Source: an uncultured Pedobacter sp. | Lineage (GTDB): Bacteria > Bacteroidota > Bacteroidia > Sphingobacteriales > Sphingobacteriaceae | Assembly (NCBI RefSeq): GCF_946480185.1 | Contig: NZ_CAMLIG010000002.1 | Location: forward strand, 62,001 to 126,000 | DNA length: 64,000 nt | Direction of reading: 5' to 3' | Shown here: positions 48,129-56,333 of the stretch, in pieces | Layout of the letters: each line of letters opens with the position of its first letter | Numbering within the stretch: position 1 is the stretch's first letter | Position numbers and translations under genes: made by a program | The notes under the pieces: generated by a model | Told to the model about the DNA's origin: nothing | Database searches by the model: none | What the model saw: the letters and a program-made list of their open reading frames with translations, nothing else

Positions 48129-49445
48129 ATGAAAAAATATAACAATTTAAAACTAGTACTTGCTGGATTAATTTTAATTACGGCAGCTTGTAAAACAGAA
48201 ATTGATGCACCGGCAGTAAGTAAAGGAAGTGCGGATTTTAGTAAGTATATAGCCGTAGGAAACTCTTTGACATCCGGATATGCAGACGGCGGCTTATACA
48301 GGGCAGGGCAAATAAACTCTTATCCTAATATTATTGCGCAACAGATGATAGCTGCTGGCGGTGGCGACTTTAAACAACCTTTATTTACGGAAGCACAAAG
48401 TAATGGATCTGGCTATGTAAAACTATCAAGCTTTAATGCAGACGGAACACCCGTGATTACACCTGTTACTGATAAGCTGGCTTATAGAGATGCAAACGGG
48501 CATTTAACTAAAGAGCCTGCTCCAGATCAGTTAAATAATTTAGGCATTCCCGGCATGCGATTAGATTTAGCTGTATCACCTTACGCTGTTAGTTTTAGTG
48601 CTCAGAATCCTTATTTCGAACGTTTACTACCAGACGCCCAAGTTGGTACAAAAACTTACTTACAATTTATAAGTGGCAGAAGCCATACGTTTTTTACTTG
48701 TTGGTTAGGCAATAATGATATTTTGGGATGGGCAACTAATGGCGGAGTTGCTACTGTAGGCGACCCAACAAAAGCTCTTACTTCAAAAGCTAATTTTACA
48801 CAGGCTTATAATGCTCTTATAGCAACGCTAACTGCCCAAGGGCAAAAAGGTGCTGTTGCAAATATCCCTGACGTAACCGCAATTCCTTACTTTAACACCG
48901 TAACTGTTGCTGCTATAAATGCTGGTTTAAAAGCAAATGCCCAAACGGCTAATTACAGTTTAATTATAAATGCGTTAGATCCTGCGACTGGTCTTCATAA
49001 AGCAAGAGCAGCAACTAGTGAAGATTTAATTATTTTGACATTTAAAACATCGACAATTGGCGTAAACGGCTATGGACTAAGTCCATTAAATCCGATAGCG
49101 GATAATCAAGTTTTGGATAAAGCAGAAGTAGCGATAGCGCAAGATTACGTAACAAGTTATAACGCAACTATTAAGGCGGTTGCTGATGCAAAAGGTTTAG
49201 CCTTATTTGATGCTTACACTTTTTTAAATTCATTTAAAGGCAACGGCATTGCTATAGATGGTGTTCAGTTCAACGCGGGATTTGTTAAAGGAAACGCTTT
49301 CTCTTTAGATGGTGTTCATCTAACTCAAAAAGGTTATGCGGTAGTTGCTAATGAGTTTATGAAAGCAATCAATGCTAAATACGGCTCTACTTTAAACGCT
49401 GTTAATATATCAAATTACCCGTCCGTAATATTCCCTCAAAAATAA
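48129..49445 (+). CDS. SGNH/GDSL hydrolase-like lipoprotein
   Basis: 438 residues with a lipoprotein signal (ITAACK; Cys at residue 21). The first SGNH block is degenerate: YIAVGNSLTSGYADG carries the nucleophile Ser in G-N-S in place of G-D-S. Block III has WLGNNDILGWA with the Asn, and the catalytic Asp-His pair is in LDGVHLTQKGYAVVA. A probable surface or periplasmic esterase or lipase. Its tight pairing with the FadL-type channel supports a lipid role; the substrate is not known. Ends before a bidirectional terminator. Confidence 0.82.
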   Translation: MKKYNNLKLVLAGLILITAACKTEIDAPAVSKGSADFSKYIAVGNSLTSGYADGGLYRAGQINSYPNIIAQQMIAAGGGDFKQPLFTEAQSNGSGYVKLSSFNADGTPVITPVTDKLAYRDANGHLTKEPAPDQLNNLGIPGMRLDLAVSPYAVSFSAQNPYFERLLPDAQVGTKTYLQFISGRSHTFFTCWLGNNDILGWATNGGVATVGDPTKALTSKANFTQAYNALIATLTAQGQKGAVANIPDVTAIPYFNTVTVAAINAGLKANAQTANYSLIINALDPATGLHKARAATSEDLIILTFKTSTIGVNGYGLSPLNPIADNQVLDKAEVAIAQDYVTSYNATIKAVADAKGLALFDAYTFLNSFKGNGIAIDGVQFNAGFVKGNAFSLDGVHLTQKGYAVVANEFMKAINAKYGSTLNAVNISNYPSVIFPQK

Positions 49446-49458
49446 TTAGATCCAAACA

Positions 49459-49496
49459 AAAAAGCTCCTCGGAAAATTTTCTGAGGAGCTTTTTTG
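49459..49496. terminator. bidirectional intrinsic terminator
   Basis: AAAAAGCTCCTC and GAGGAGCTTTTT form a 12-bp stem with T-runs in both directions, between converging SGNH and gnd genes. Confidence 0.9.
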
Positions 49497-49516
49497 TTTA
49501 TTAGTATTTGGGAATT

Positions 49517-50971
49517 TTACACTTCGTAAGTTGTTGAAGAAGTATCTCCCCCTCTACCTGTCCAATTGGTATGAAAAAACTGACCTCTTGGTTTGTCTAC
49601 TCTTTCGTAAGTATGAGCGCCAAAATAGTCACGTTGTGCTTGCAATAAGTTTGCAGGTAAACGCTCTGTTCTGTAGCCATCGTAGAAATTTAAACCTGCG
49701 CTTAAGCAAGGAACTGGAACGCCATCCATCACTGCTGCAGAAATTACTCTTCTTAAACCAGCTTGGTGAGCTTTTACTTTATCGGCAAAGAAAGGATCTA
49801 ACAGTAAATTAGCCAAATCTGCATTCTTATCATAAGCTTCTTTAATGTTTCCTAAGAACCTGGAACGGATGATACACCCGCCTCTCCACATTAAAGCAAT
49901 ACCACCATAATTAAGATTCCACTTAAACTCGCCGGCTGCAGCTTTCATTAATTGGTATCCTTGTGCGTAAGAAATCACTTTAGCTGCGTATAACGCGTCT
50001 CTCAAATCATCCAACATTGCTTTCTTATCTCCAGAAAAAGCTGGTTTTGGACCTGTCAAAATTTTTGATGCTTCTACACGTTCGTCTTTTAAAGCCGACA
50101 AACATCTAGCAAATACAGACTCGGTGATTAAAGTCAAAGGGACACCTAAAACTAGGGCAACAGTGCCAGTCCATTTACCGGTTCCTTTTTGCATTGCGGT
50201 ATCTAAAATCTTATCCACCAAAGGCTGACCGTCTGTATCTTTAAAGGCAAGAATGTCGCGGGTAATTTCAATCAAGTAGCTATCCAATTCCCCCTCATTC
50301 CATTCCTTAAATACTTCATGCATTTCATCAGCAGACATTTTTAAAACATCTTTCATGATTTGATACACTTCGTTAATTAGCTGCATATCTCCATACTCGA
50401 TACCGTTATGGATCATTTTAACAAAATGACCCGCACCGCCTTCACCAACCCAATCGCAACATGGTGTTCCGCCGTCAACTTTAGCTGCAATTCCCTGGAA
50501 AATAGGTTTTACAGCAGGCCAAGCTTTTGGAGAGCCACCTGGCATGATAGATGGACCTAATAAAGCACCTTCTTCGCCACCAGAAACTCCGGCTCCAATA
50601 AACAACATCCCTTTACTTTCTACATACTTCACTCTGCGTTCGGTATCTGGAAAATGAGAATTTCCACCATCAATAATGATATCGCCCGGAGATAACAATG
50701 GAATTAATAGGTCGATAAAAATATCAACAGGCTTGCCGGCCTTTACCATCAACATTACTTTACGGGGACTTTTTAAAGAAGAAACAAAATCTTCAATGGT
50801 GTGCGCACCATAAATATTTTTGCCTTTTGCTCTGCCTTCTATAAAATTTTCAACTTTGTCAACTGTACGGTTAAATGCACTTACATGAAAGCCTTTGCTT
50901 TCCATATTAAGGATTAAGTTTTCGCCCATTACGGCGATTCCAATCACGCCAATATCAGATACTTGTTTCAT
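49517..50971 (-). CDS. gnd: 6-phosphogluconate dehydrogenase, decarboxylating
   Basis: Oxidises 6-phosphogluconate to ribulose-5-phosphate and CO2 in the pentose phosphate pathway. 484 residues, the long dimeric type. IGVIGIAVMGENL nucleotide motif (the third Gly of the usual GLAVMG is kept), GGNSHFPDTERR, and the catalytic VKMIHNGIEYGDMQLI with Lys and Glu. The C-terminal YFGAHTYER and HTNWTGRGG blocks are intact. No zwf or pgl adjacent; transcribed alone. Confidence 0.96.
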   Translation of the reverse strand: MKQVSDIGVIGIAVMGENLILNMESKGFHVSAFNRTVDKVENFIEGRAKGKNIYGAHTIEDFVSSLKSPRKVMLMVKAGKPVDIFIDLLIPLLSPGDIIIDGGNSHFPDTERRVKYVESKGMLFIGAGVSGGEEGALLGPSIMPGGSPKAWPAVKPIFQGIAAKVDGGTPCCDWVGEGGAGHFVKMIHNGIEYGDMQLINEVYQIMKDVLKMSADEMHEVFKEWNEGELDSYLIEITRDILAFKDTDGQPLVDKILDTAMQKGTGKWTGTVALVLGVPLTLITESVFARCLSALKDERVEASKILTGPKPAFSGDKKAMLDDLRDALYAAKVISYAQGYQLMKAAAGEFKWNLNYGGIALMWRGGCIIRSRFLGNIKEAYDKNADLANLLLDPFFADKVKAHQAGLRRVISAAVMDGVPVPCLSAGLNFYDGYRTERLPANLLQAQRDYFGAHTYERVDKPRGQFFHTNWTGRGGDTSSTTYEV

Positions 50972-51138
50972 TATTTAAGGAATTGAAATTTATTTAATAT
51001 TCATCCGTTTGAGGTGAAATTAATCAACTCAAACAGTATTTTACTTAAGGAACCAAATCTAAGGATACATTTTTTAAAAGAGGTAAAAATGCCCAATTAA
51101 TTTGCTTGGCCGATTGACGAGAGCAAAAAACTACAAAA

Positions 51139-51179
51139 TAAAAAAGCTTAAACCTATACTTATTTGTAAAAGTTTAAGC
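51139..51179 (-). terminator. intrinsic terminator after ohr
   Basis: On the minus strand GCTTAAAC and GTTTAAGC pair over an 18-base loop, followed by six T. Confidence 0.7.
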
Positions 51180-51206
51180 AACAGACTAGGCTAAAGTGCT
51201 TATGGG

Positions 51207-51620
51207 TTAAACAGCTTTAACCAGTGTTTCAATATTTCCGCGGGTTGCTTTTGAATACGGACAGCCTTTGTGAGCCGCGTCTGCCAGTTTTTGAGTTCTT
51301 TCTAAATCCAAACCGGGGATATGGACATGAATTTCTGCGGATAGTTGGTAAGAAGCTTCACTTTCCTGATTAAAACTCACATGAACTTCTGCAGTTGCAC
51401 CACTTACATCAACGCCATCGCGTTTACCTACTGAACCCAATGCACCTAAATAACAACTTCCCCAAGCACCGGCGAACAACAGTTCTGGGTTTGCAAAACC
51501 ATCTTCGCCACCCATTGCCTGTGGCGCTTTCAATTGCAAATCAATTACACCGTCGGCCGATTTAATATGGCCGTCTCTTCCTCCTTTTGCAGTAACCACC
51601 GCGGTATATAACTTTTTCAT
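51207..51620 (-). CDS. ohr: organic hydroperoxide resistance protein (Ohr/OsmC family)
   Basis: 137-residue thiol peroxidase that reduces organic hydroperoxides using lipoylated partners. The two reactive cysteines are C56 (AGAWGSCYLGAL) and C120 (KGCPYSKATRGN), the Ohr rather than OsmC pattern. The N-terminal Y-T-A-V-V-T-A-K-G-G-R-D-G start is also Ohr-like. No OhrR gene is adjacent. Next to a DUF892 stress protein, which fits a stress-response neighbourhood. Confidence 0.92.
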   Translation of the reverse strand: MKKLYTAVVTAKGGRDGHIKSADGVIDLQLKAPQAMGGEDGFANPELLFAGAWGSCYLGALGSVGKRDGVDVSGATAEVHVSFNQESEASYQLSAEIHVHIPGLDLERTQKLADAAHKGCPYSKATRGNIETLVKAV

Positions 51621-51644
51621 TTTATTGATATTTGATTAAATTTA

Positions 51645-51671
51645 TAACCGGCTTCAATATGAAGCCGGTTA
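51645..51671 (-). terminator. hairpin after the DUF892 gene, possible terminator
   Basis: TAACCGGCTTC and GAAGCCGGTTA form an 11-bp perfect stem with a five-base loop, between the DUF892 gene and ohr. The downstream stretch is AT-rich but lacks a clean T-run, so it may attenuate or stabilise rather than fully terminate. Confidence 0.55.
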
Positions 51672-51692
51672 TTGTTTCATAGGTAAATGAAA

Positions 51693-52226
51693 CTATTCTG
51701 CTATTGCTTCTTGATTAACAAAAGATTCGGCAATTTTTGTTAAGGCAACATCTGTATTTTTTTCGTTTTCTAGGGTTTTAGAAAGTAAATCGTAAACTTC
51801 GGTATGTCCCATAGTTTTAGCAAAAACTCTTAAGGTACCATAAGTTGCAATTTCATAATGCTCAACTTTTTGAGCAGCCAAAATTAACCCGGCATCTCTT
51901 ACCATTGTACCTTTATCGGTATCTTCGATTATGGAATCAGCCTCGGCAAGTAAGCCTGCCATTGCATCGCATTTTTTTCCAGTAGCTTTTTCGTCCAAAA
52001 GCTCAAACACTTTTTCTAAAGTCTCTACGTGTTTCTCTGTTTCGCTTAGATGTTTATCAAAAGCTTTCGCAAGTTCATTGCTAGTTGCCGCTTTTTTCAT
52101 TTTAGGCAAGGCTTTAACCAAGTGGCTTTCTGCCCAATAAATATCTTTTAACTCATCGACGAAAAATTGGTGAAACTCTGAATTTTTCATTTCTTCTGAT
52201 ACTGCTGATTTTTTTTGTGTTGTCAT
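51693..52226 (-). CDS. ferritin-like DUF892 protein (YciE/YciF family)
   Basis: 177 residues, all helical, with the family pattern FHQFFVDELKDIYWAESHLVKALPKM at the N-terminal helix and AAQKVEHYEIATYGTL later; the Glu and His in these helices form a ferritin-like di-metal site. Such proteins are induced by osmotic or general stress. ATG 52226 was chosen because the upstream in-frame extension (to 52277) is unlike the family. Confidence 0.88.
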   Translation of the reverse strand: MTTQKKSAVSEEMKNSEFHQFFVDELKDIYWAESHLVKALPKMKKAATSNELAKAFDKHLSETEKHVETLEKVFELLDEKATGKKCDAMAGLLAEADSIIEDTDKGTMVRDAGLILAAQKVEHYEIATYGTLRVFAKTMGHTEVYDLLSKTLENEKNTDVALTKIAESFVNQEAIAE

Positions 52227-52362
52227 GATGTTTTTTTTTAGATGTATGATGCTTAGAGAAAACAAGTAAAATGCCAAAAAGTGGCAACATCGTTAAATGC
52301 GAAATGTTTAATCCTTATGAAAAGACTTTAAGTATCAGCCGATATGTAGCGTAGATATTAAC

Positions 52363-52391
52363 TTGAAGTTTTAGATGCCAAAATATATTTG
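52363..52391 (+). promoter_or_regulatory. promoter upstream of ftsX
   Basis: TTG (52363-52365), an 18-bp spacer and TATATTTG (52384-52391), a full consensus match. The transcript would have a 5' leader of about 115 bases before the ftsX ATG at 52514. Confidence 0.55.
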
Positions 52392-52513
52392 TAGCGTAAA
52401 TAAGGCAGTCGCTTGTTTTTAAGGCAATCTTAAGATGTGAAAATTTGTTAAATATGGCAATGATGCTTATATTAAGAATAGGTTTATTATTTTCGCAAAA
52501 TAATTATCGTTTT

Positions 52514-53392
52514 ATGGAAGAATTTGAAGACAGCAGAGCATCTAAAAAAACTAAAACTATTTATGTTTCTACCGTTATAAGCATTTCTTTAGTGTTGCTG
52601 ATGGTAGGTTTGTTGGGGCTTATTATTGTTCATGGCAGAAAACTGTCTAATTATGTCAAAGAAAACATTGTGTTAAACGTAATTATTAACGAGGGAACTA
52701 AAGAAGTTGATATTTTAGCTTTGCAAAAGCAAATTGAAAAAAACAATTACGTAAAATCCACACAATATATAAGTAAAGAAATTGCTGCCCGCAACTTAAC
52801 TAAAGATTTGGGCGAAGATTTTATAAAATTTTTAGGCTATAATCCCTTACTATCTTCTATTGATGTTTACATGAAAGCAGAGTATGCCAATAATGAAAGC
52901 ATCGAGATTTTAAGCAAAAGCCTTCGCAAAAACCCAATGATTAACGAGGTACGTTATCAAAAATCGTTAGTTGACATGATTAACCAAAACATAAAAACCA
53001 TTTCAATTGTAATATTAGGTTTCGGTTTTGTGCTTTTAATTATTGCCGTTGGTTTAATAAACAACACCATCCGTTTAGCAATTTATTCGCAACGGTTCTT
53101 AATAAAAAGCATGCAATTGGTTGGTGCAACCAGGGGATTTATACGTAAGCCATTTATTAATTATGGAATTTTACATGGTTTTATTGCTGGATTAATTGCC
53201 GTGATTTTGCTATTGCTTACCTTGTACTTTGCACAGCAACAAATCCCGGAACTGGTTATTTTAACTGATTACTATGAATTTGGATTAGTATTTTTAGGTG
53301 TAATTGGTGTGGGCATTTTAATATCAGGATTAAGCACCTACTTTGCTGTAACCAAATATTTAAAACTTAAAGTTTACGACTTATACAGATAA
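52514..53392 (+). CDS. ftsX: FtsX-like cell division permease
   Basis: 292-residue membrane protein. N-terminal cytoplasmic tail, TM1 (VISISLVLLMVGLLGLIIV), an extracytoplasmic domain of about 120 residues (VNVIINEG-like strands, then SKEIAARNL), and three C-terminal helices with the FtsX domain blocks NNTIRLAIYSQRF and MQLVGATRGFIRKPF. FtsX with FtsE controls peptidoglycan hydrolases at the septum. ATG 52514 replaces an in-frame start at 52445, whose 23 extra residues are not family-like. Heads an envelope-related unit with uppP. Confidence 0.92.
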   Translation: MEEFEDSRASKKTKTIYVSTVISISLVLLMVGLLGLIIVHGRKLSNYVKENIVLNVIINEGTKEVDILALQKQIEKNNYVKSTQYISKEIAARNLTKDLGEDFIKFLGYNPLLSSIDVYMKAEYANNESIEILSKSLRKNPMINEVRYQKSLVDMINQNIKTISIVILGFGFVLLIIAVGLINNTIRLAIYSQRFLIKSMQLVGATRGFIRKPFINYGILHGFIAGLIAVILLLLTLYFAQQQIPELVILTDYYEFGLVFLGVIGVGILISGLSTYFAVTKYLKLKVYDLYR

Positions 53393-53397
53393 AAATC

Positions 53398-53628
53398 ATG
53401 GCTCAAAAATCAAATTCAACCGAAAACAATCACGTACAGTTTGTTTTTGAAAAACAAAACTACGTTTTAATGCTTATTAGCATGGCGGTAGTTATTATTG
53501 GCTTTGTGCTAATGAGTGGCACTACAGACATTTACAGTTTTACGAAAATTGTATTAGCGCCAATTGTTGTGCTTGGTGGCTTTACACTAGGTTTCTTTTC
53601 AATTCTTAGAAAAAGAACTAAAGAATAG
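53398..53628 (+). CDS. DUF3098 small membrane protein
   Basis: 76 residues with two membrane helices (LMLISMAVVIIGFVLMSG and IVLAPIVVLGGFTLGFFSIL) linked by a short loop, and a basic C-terminus RKRTKE. The F-x-F-E-K-Q-N-Y-x-L-M start is characteristic of DUF3098, found in Bacteroidota between ftsX and uppP. Role unknown; the location suggests a division or wall-synthesis accessory part. Five bases after ftsX and directly abutting uppP. Confidence 0.88.
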   Translation: MAQKSNSTENNHVQFVFEKQNYVLMLISMAVVIIGFVLMSGTTDIYSFTKIVLAPIVVLGGFTLGFFSILRKRTKE

Positions 53629-54423
53629 ATGAACATTTTTCAGGTTATTATTTTGGCCATCATTGAAGGCCTTACAGAGTTTTTACCGGTTTCATCTACC
53701 GGTCACATGATTATTGCCTCATCTTTAATGGGCATCCAGACAGACACATTTGTAAAACTTTTTACTGTGGCCATTCAGCTCGGTACAATTTTATCAGTTG
53801 TGGTGCTTTATTTCAAAAGATTTTTTAGATCCTTCGATTTCTACTATAAACTGTTGGTTGCTTTTATCCCTGCTGTTATTTTTGGTTTATTATTCAGCAA
53901 AAAAATTGATGAACTTTTAGAAAGTCCGATGACAGTTGCCGTTTCTCTTTTAGTAGGTGGCATTATTTTGCTTTTCGTTGATAATTGGTTTAAAGATGCC
54001 AATGTTGATGATGCGGATAAAATTAGTTATCCAACCGCTTTAAAAATCGGTATTTTCCAGTGCTTAGCTATGATTCCTGGAGTTTCGCGTTCTGGGGCCT
54101 CAATCGTAGGCGGTATGACTCAAAAATTGACACGTAAAGCAGCTGCAGAATTCTCGTTCTTTTTAGCTGTACCAACTATGTTTGCCGCAACGGCTAAAAA
54201 GCTTTTTGACTTTTATAAAGATGGCCATACCATTACCTCGCATGAAGTGAACTTGCTTTTGATTGGAAACTTAATTGGCTTTTTAGTTGCCATATTTGCT
54301 ATTAAAACGTTTATCGATTTCTTAACAAAACACGGTTTCCGCGTTTTTGGAATTTACCGCATTGTTGTAGGTGCCATTATTATTGTAATGATTTTAAGCG
54401 GTCATAGCTTAAAAGTTATTTAA
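53629..54423 (+). CDS. uppP: undecaprenyl-diphosphate phosphatase
   Basis: Recycles the C55 lipid carrier by dephosphorylation, needed for peptidoglycan synthesis and bacitracin tolerance. 264 residues with about seven helices. Both BacA motifs are intact: [17 protein letters not shown] near the N-terminus and [13 protein letters not shown] in the middle. Starts immediately after the DUF3098 stop. Confidence 0.96.
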   Translation: MNIFQVIILAIIEGLTEFLPVSSTGHMIIASSLMGIQTDTFVKLFTVAIQLGTILSVVVLYFKRFFRSFDFYYKLLVAFIPAVIFGLLFSKKIDELLESPMTVAVSLLVGGIILLFVDNWFKDANVDDADKISYPTALKIGIFQCLAMIPGVSRSGASIVGGMTQKLTRKAAAEFSFFLAVPTMFAATAKKLFDFYKDGHTITSHEVNLLLIGNLIGFLVAIFAIKTFIDFLTKHGFRVFGIYRIVVGAIIIVMILSGHSLKVI

Positions 54424-54425
54424 GA

Positions 54426-55154
54426 ATGAGCGAGGAAAAGTCAGAGAAAACATTCCCAAAATTTAATTTTACAGAGGGTGAAGTTCTATTGCTGAACAAA
54501 CCTTATCAATGGACATCTTTTGATGTGGTTGGCAAGTTGCGAAACTCTTTTAAACCCCTAAAGTTAAAAGTTGGTCATGCAGGTACTTTAGATCCTTTAG
54601 CCACCGGACTTTTAATCATCTGCACTGGGAAACTCACCAAGCAGATTGATACTTACCAAGCAGAAGAAAAAGAATATACAGGCACTTTTACTTTAGGTGC
54701 CACTACTCCGTCTTACGATTTAGAAACCGAAATTGACCAAACTTTTGATATCTCTAATCTTACTGAAGATTTAATTTTGAATAATTGCAAGCATTTTATC
54801 GGTGATTTAGAGCAGTATCCGCCGGCACACTCCGCAATAAAAGTTGACGGAGAACGCTTATATTTAAAAGCCCGACGTGGCGAGGAAGTAGAATTAAAAT
54901 CGCGAAAAGTAAGTATTACCGAATTTGAGGTTACCAGAATAGAACTACCGGAAGTAGATTTTAGAGTAGTTTGCAGCAAGGGAACTTACATACGTTCTTT
55001 AGCTAAAGATTTTGGAGAAAAACTAGGAAACGGCGCTCATTTATCTAAATTAAGAAGAACCAGAAGTGGTAATTTTAAGGTGGAAGATGCCTATGAAATT
55101 ATGGAATTGGTAAATCATGTGAGAGAGATTAAAGTACAAGATAATTTTGAATGA
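54426..55154 (+). CDS. truB: tRNA pseudouridine(55) synthase
   Basis: Makes pseudouridine 55 in the T-loop of tRNAs. 242 residues with the catalytic Asp56 in GHAGTLDPLATG, LLLNKPYQWTS before it, and the later CSKGTYIRSLAKDFG and LRRTRSGNF blocks. Two bases after uppP, so same transcript. The stop codon lies at the head of a GATTGAAT-type repeat. Confidence 0.96.
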   Translation: MSEEKSEKTFPKFNFTEGEVLLLNKPYQWTSFDVVGKLRNSFKPLKLKVGHAGTLDPLATGLLIICTGKLTKQIDTYQAEEKEYTGTFTLGATTPSYDLETEIDQTFDISNLTEDLILNNCKHFIGDLEQYPPAHSAIKVDGERLYLKARRGEEVELKSRKVSITEFEVTRIELPEVDFRVVCSKGTYIRSLAKDFGEKLGNGAHLSKLRRTRSGNFKVEDAYEIMELVNHVREIKVQDNFE

Positions 55155-55200
55155 GAGAATGATTGAATTTTGAAGGATTGAAGGAGAGAATGATTGAATA
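55150..55200 (+). repeat. GATTGAAT-type degenerate intergenic repeat, copy 2
   Basis: GAATGAGAGAATGATTGAAT, then TTTGAAGGATTGAAGGAGAGAATGATTGAAT: the same word order as at 1913-1980. It starts within the truB stop codon region. Confidence 0.7.
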
Positions 55201-55261
55201 TCGGAATAATAGAACAATAATTGTCGGAGAATTATAACACTCTTACAAAGAGAATCAAACT

Positions 55262-55295
55262 GCGGACAAGCGACATCTAACAGCGGACTCTAAAA
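55262..55295 (+). repeat. CGGACAA-GCGACA repeat upstream of ribF
   Basis: GCGGACAAGCGACATCTAAC followed by AGCGGACTCTAAAAAAC ends 5 bp before the ribF ATG. The reverse strand of 38638-38685 upstream of ilvC holds the related CGGACAACCGACAGTGGACT and CTATAAAAC. Confidence 0.6.
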
Positions 55296-55299
55296 AACA

Positions 55300-56310
55300 A
55301 TGCAAATCTATCATCATATCAAAGACTTTAAGTGCTTAAAAAATGCGGTGGTTACCATTGGCACTTTTGATGGGGTGCATTTAGGGCATCAGCAGATTAT
55401 TAAGGAACTTGTTGAAAAATCCAAGCAAAATAGCGGCGAATCTGTTATTTTAACTTTCTTTCCGCATCCGCGGATGATTCTGAATCCAGAAAACCATGAG
55501 CTAAAGATGATTAACACCATGGCAGAAAAAGCAAACATACTGCAACATTTAGGCGTTGACCATTTAATTATCACTCCATTTACCCGCGATTTTTCTAACC
55601 TAAATCCCGAAGCTTACATTAAAGAAGTTTTGATTGAGCAAATTGGCATGAAACAAATGGTAATTGGTTACGATCATCGTTTTGGAAAAGATAGATGTGG
55701 TGGCCTGGCAGAACTAAAACAATTTTCAACAGTTTACCATTATACCGTTACCGAAATTGCAGAAGAGGATGTACGTGATGTGGCTGTATCATCTACAAGG
55801 ATTAGAGAAGCACTAAACATTGGCGATGTGGATACCGCAAATGACTTAATGGGACATCCGTTTACTTTATCTGGAAAGGTAATTAAAGGCGATCAAATTG
55901 GAAGAACATTGGGCTATCCTACCGCCAATTTATTTATAGAAGAAAATTACAAACTCATCCCGTCTGATGGAATTTATGCCGTTAAAGTAGAAATTTTAGA
56001 ATCGAGAAACAAGAATCAGGAGCTACATAACCCTTACCAGCCTATCAGCTTTACGCAAGCAGAATCAAATCCGGAAATTTATAAAGGAATGGCATATATT
56101 GGCCACCGACCAACTATCAATGGAATGAGCCAAAATATAGAGGTAAATATCTTTGATTTTTCTGGAGATATTTACCACCGGAATTTAAAAATGGATTTCT
56201 ATCATTTTATTCGTCACGATGTGAAGTTTGAAGGTTTGGAAAAGCTCACCAAACAACTCGGGCAAGATAAACTGGCAACTTTAGCCTATTTTAAAACCAG
56301 CCAGCTTTGA
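55300..56310 (+). CDS. ribF: bifunctional riboflavin kinase / FAD synthetase
   Basis: Phosphorylates riboflavin to FMN and adenylates FMN to FAD. 336 residues. N-terminal FAD synthetase domain: TIGTFDGVHLGHQQII, then GYDHRFGKDRCG and SSTRIREAL. C-terminal kinase domain from about 185: GRTLGYPTANL, GIYAVKV, and EVNIFDFSGDIY. It is about 25 residues longer than the usual 305-312. The extra piece lies after VKVEILE (ESRNKNQELHNPYQP and beyond), where the DNA AGAATCGAGAAACAAGAAT looks like an intergenic repeat, so a loop insertion is likely. Downstream gene overlaps closely. Confidence 0.95.
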   Translation: MQIYHHIKDFKCLKNAVVTIGTFDGVHLGHQQIIKELVEKSKQNSGESVILTFFPHPRMILNPENHELKMINTMAEKANILQHLGVDHLIITPFTRDFSNLNPEAYIKEVLIEQIGMKQMVIGYDHRFGKDRCGGLAELKQFSTVYHYTVTEIAEEDVRDVAVSSTRIREALNIGDVDTANDLMGHPFTLSGKVIKGDQIGRTLGYPTANLFIEENYKLIPSDGIYAVKVEILESRNKNQELHNPYQPISFTQAESNPEIYKGMAYIGHRPTINGMSQNIEVNIFDFSGDIYHRNLKMDFYHFIRHDVKFEGLEKLTKQLGQDKLATLAYFKTSQL

Positions 56311-56333
56311 ATTTTATCGCTATCTTAGTTTTA

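Noticed and set aside
48129..49445. SGNH lipoprotein as inactive because the GDS motif reads GNS
   Set aside because: Nucleophile Ser, the Asn block and the Asp-His pair are all present; GNS variants may still be active.
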